From positions 25,811 through 89,810 of the forward strand of contig QNGE01003227.1 in NCBI GenBank assembly GCA_008508345.1: a stretch of DNA of 64,000 nucleotides, read 5' to 3'. This document shows positions 62,962-64,000 of this stretch, one piece after another. Each line of letters opens with the position of its first letter. Position 1 is the stretch's first letter. The translations under genes and the position numbers were made by a program. Source of the DNA: Paragonimus westermani (taxonomy: Eukaryota; Platyhelminthes; Trematoda; Plagiorchiida; Troglotrematidae). The notes beneath the pieces are model-generated. The model was not told where the DNA came from, did no database searches, and was given only the letters and a program-made list of their open reading frames with translations.

Positions 62962-63513
62962 ATCATCCCAGTGCTTTGGCCACCGCTGTCCACGGGCGAC
63001 AGCACCTGGCTGTTGACAAACATCCCGGCGTTTGAAGGGTAATAGAAGACTAGGGATCGACATGTGCCATTGTGTGCAAATGGGCAAGGTGCAAATGCGA
63101 TATTGTCTTAACCGCGTGCGCTAGCACGATAATTTCCTTACAGAACGATGACTAATTAACGGCTATATTCATGAGTGAGACGGGCTTGCAAATTGGTGAA
63201 TCCGACTGAAACCTAACACTTTTCGTATAAAATGAGACACGTCATGCTGTGTTTTGAGGTTCATCGCACCATTTACGGACTCTGGCGTGATGTTTTATGC
63301 CCACGTTGTGAAAACCCTATGTGGTGCATGGTTTTTTATCAGGTTTTTCGTCTTGTTGATGAGTCTAATCTATTTCATGTCAGGAGATCCTTATCCATTA
63401 TTTCAACCATAAGTTGATGCCATGACGTGGGCAAATTGCTGCGTTATTGAGATCGGCTTTGAGAACATGTTCAAAGTGTTGCCCAGATGAAGGTGTTACT
63501 ATCTCTGCAAAAC
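62962..63513 (+). repeat. 552-bp block identical to 44096-44647
   Basis: Second copy, same orientation, offset 18,866 bp, no differences seen. It is preceded by a LINE tail fragment and a CA repeat rather than by the sequence that flanks the first copy. Confidence 0.85.
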
Positions 63514-63578
63514 CGCTTTAACTCAGAATTTGCCATGTACAAACTGTGGTCCAATATAGCCTAACATAACCACCGTTG

Positions 63579-63611
63579 GTGGCACCCAGTTCGGATTGGC
63601 TTATCACAGCC
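63579..63611 (-). repeat. Possible LINE 3' terminal fragment, diverged
   Basis: GGTGGCACCCAGTTCGGATT resembles the reversed LINE terminus at 62921-62956 (GGCGGCATCCGATTCGGATT). It is short and worn. Confidence 0.35.
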
Positions 63612-63915
63612 AACCGTGGCAAGGGATGTCTGCAGATGACACCCACCACAAAAGTCTTGTGCTGCACACCTGAAACGAAAAACGCTATCCTGCACAGGAA
63701 AACACATTATTGCACATCAAATGGAATGAGATGAGAAAAACTTTAACCGTTCAGTCTACAATACACCAAGGATCTTGAAGAAATAGGAAAGGGGGCACCG
63801 CCATTCGAGTTTCTGAAAAGAAAGGCAGACATTGTGATAGTCGGCAGTGGTCATTACGAAAGTATTAATAACGTATACATGTTTACGCACATGTATGATG
63901 CGTGTGTGAATGGAG

Positions 63916-64000
63916 TCATGGGTAGAGCATATCACCTGTAATGGCGTGCGTCTTTTTTAGAAAATGACTGAGCTAGTTTAAAGTGCTCAGCCAGCATGGA
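63916..64000 (-). repeat. 85-bp repeat, right partner of an inverted pair
   Basis: Reverse complement of 54584-54668 with three mismatches, cut by the window edge. Confidence 0.9.

Noticed and set aside
62794..63087. 97-residue minus frame crossing the start of the 552-bp repeat
   Set aside because: It is a chimera of the LINE tail, the CA repeat and the repeat block. The matching frame at 44 kb has a different end.
1..64000. CRISPR arrays, bacterial operons, riboswitches or rRNA genes
   Set aside because: None seen. There are no regularly spaced short direct repeats, and the gene structure is eukaryotic.

Overview
This is animal nuclear DNA, not bacterial or organellar. Coding sequence is in short exons with consensus splice sites, separated by introns of 8-20 kb filled with dead retrotransposons and SINEs. 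The repeat set (Ty3/Gypsy elements, a non-LTR element whose protein ends in a C2H2 finger, tRNA-headed SINEs) suggests a flatworm with a repeat-rich genome, possibly a diphyllobothriidean tapeworm. That placement is inference from remembered element families and was not tested by a search.

The main host gene is on the minus strand. Four exons (40649-40124, 32173-31906, 12388-12301, 4594-4339) have matching codon phases at all three junctions. Spliced in order they encode about 379 residues of a FOXP-type forkhead transcription factor: a proline/serine-rich N-terminal part, a C2H2 zinc finger split by an intron, the FOXP leucine zipper and a linker. The forkhead domain was not found and should lie beyond the left edge. 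Two weaker candidate upstream exons lie at 40898-40998 and 41553-41589. Introns are 7950, 19517 and 7706 bp.

Inside the introns are 3' ends of one LINE family, tRNA-derived SINEs, a 205-bp assembly gap at 9543-9747 and a degraded Gypsy element at about 14-16.8 kb. A second degraded copy of that element type lies at 42.2-43.6 kb, upstream of the gene. The two share a 716-bp core identical by eye, although their flanks are strongly diverged.

Upstream of the gene, 45148-49744 holds a complete Ty3/Gypsy retrotransposon: two 322-bp LTRs, primer-binding site, polypurine tract and one uninterrupted 1325-residue Gag-Pol frame. A wrecked LINE (49.9-53.4 kb), SINE copies, simple repeats and a dead minus-strand relative of the same Gypsy family (58.5-62.3 kb) follow. 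A 552-bp block at 44.1 kb recurs without visible change at 63.0 kb, and an 85-bp inverted repeat pair spans 54.6-64.0 kb. Single N bases at 2894, 18601 and 50493 mark joins; two sit exactly at palindromic or tandem copies and may be assembly artefacts.
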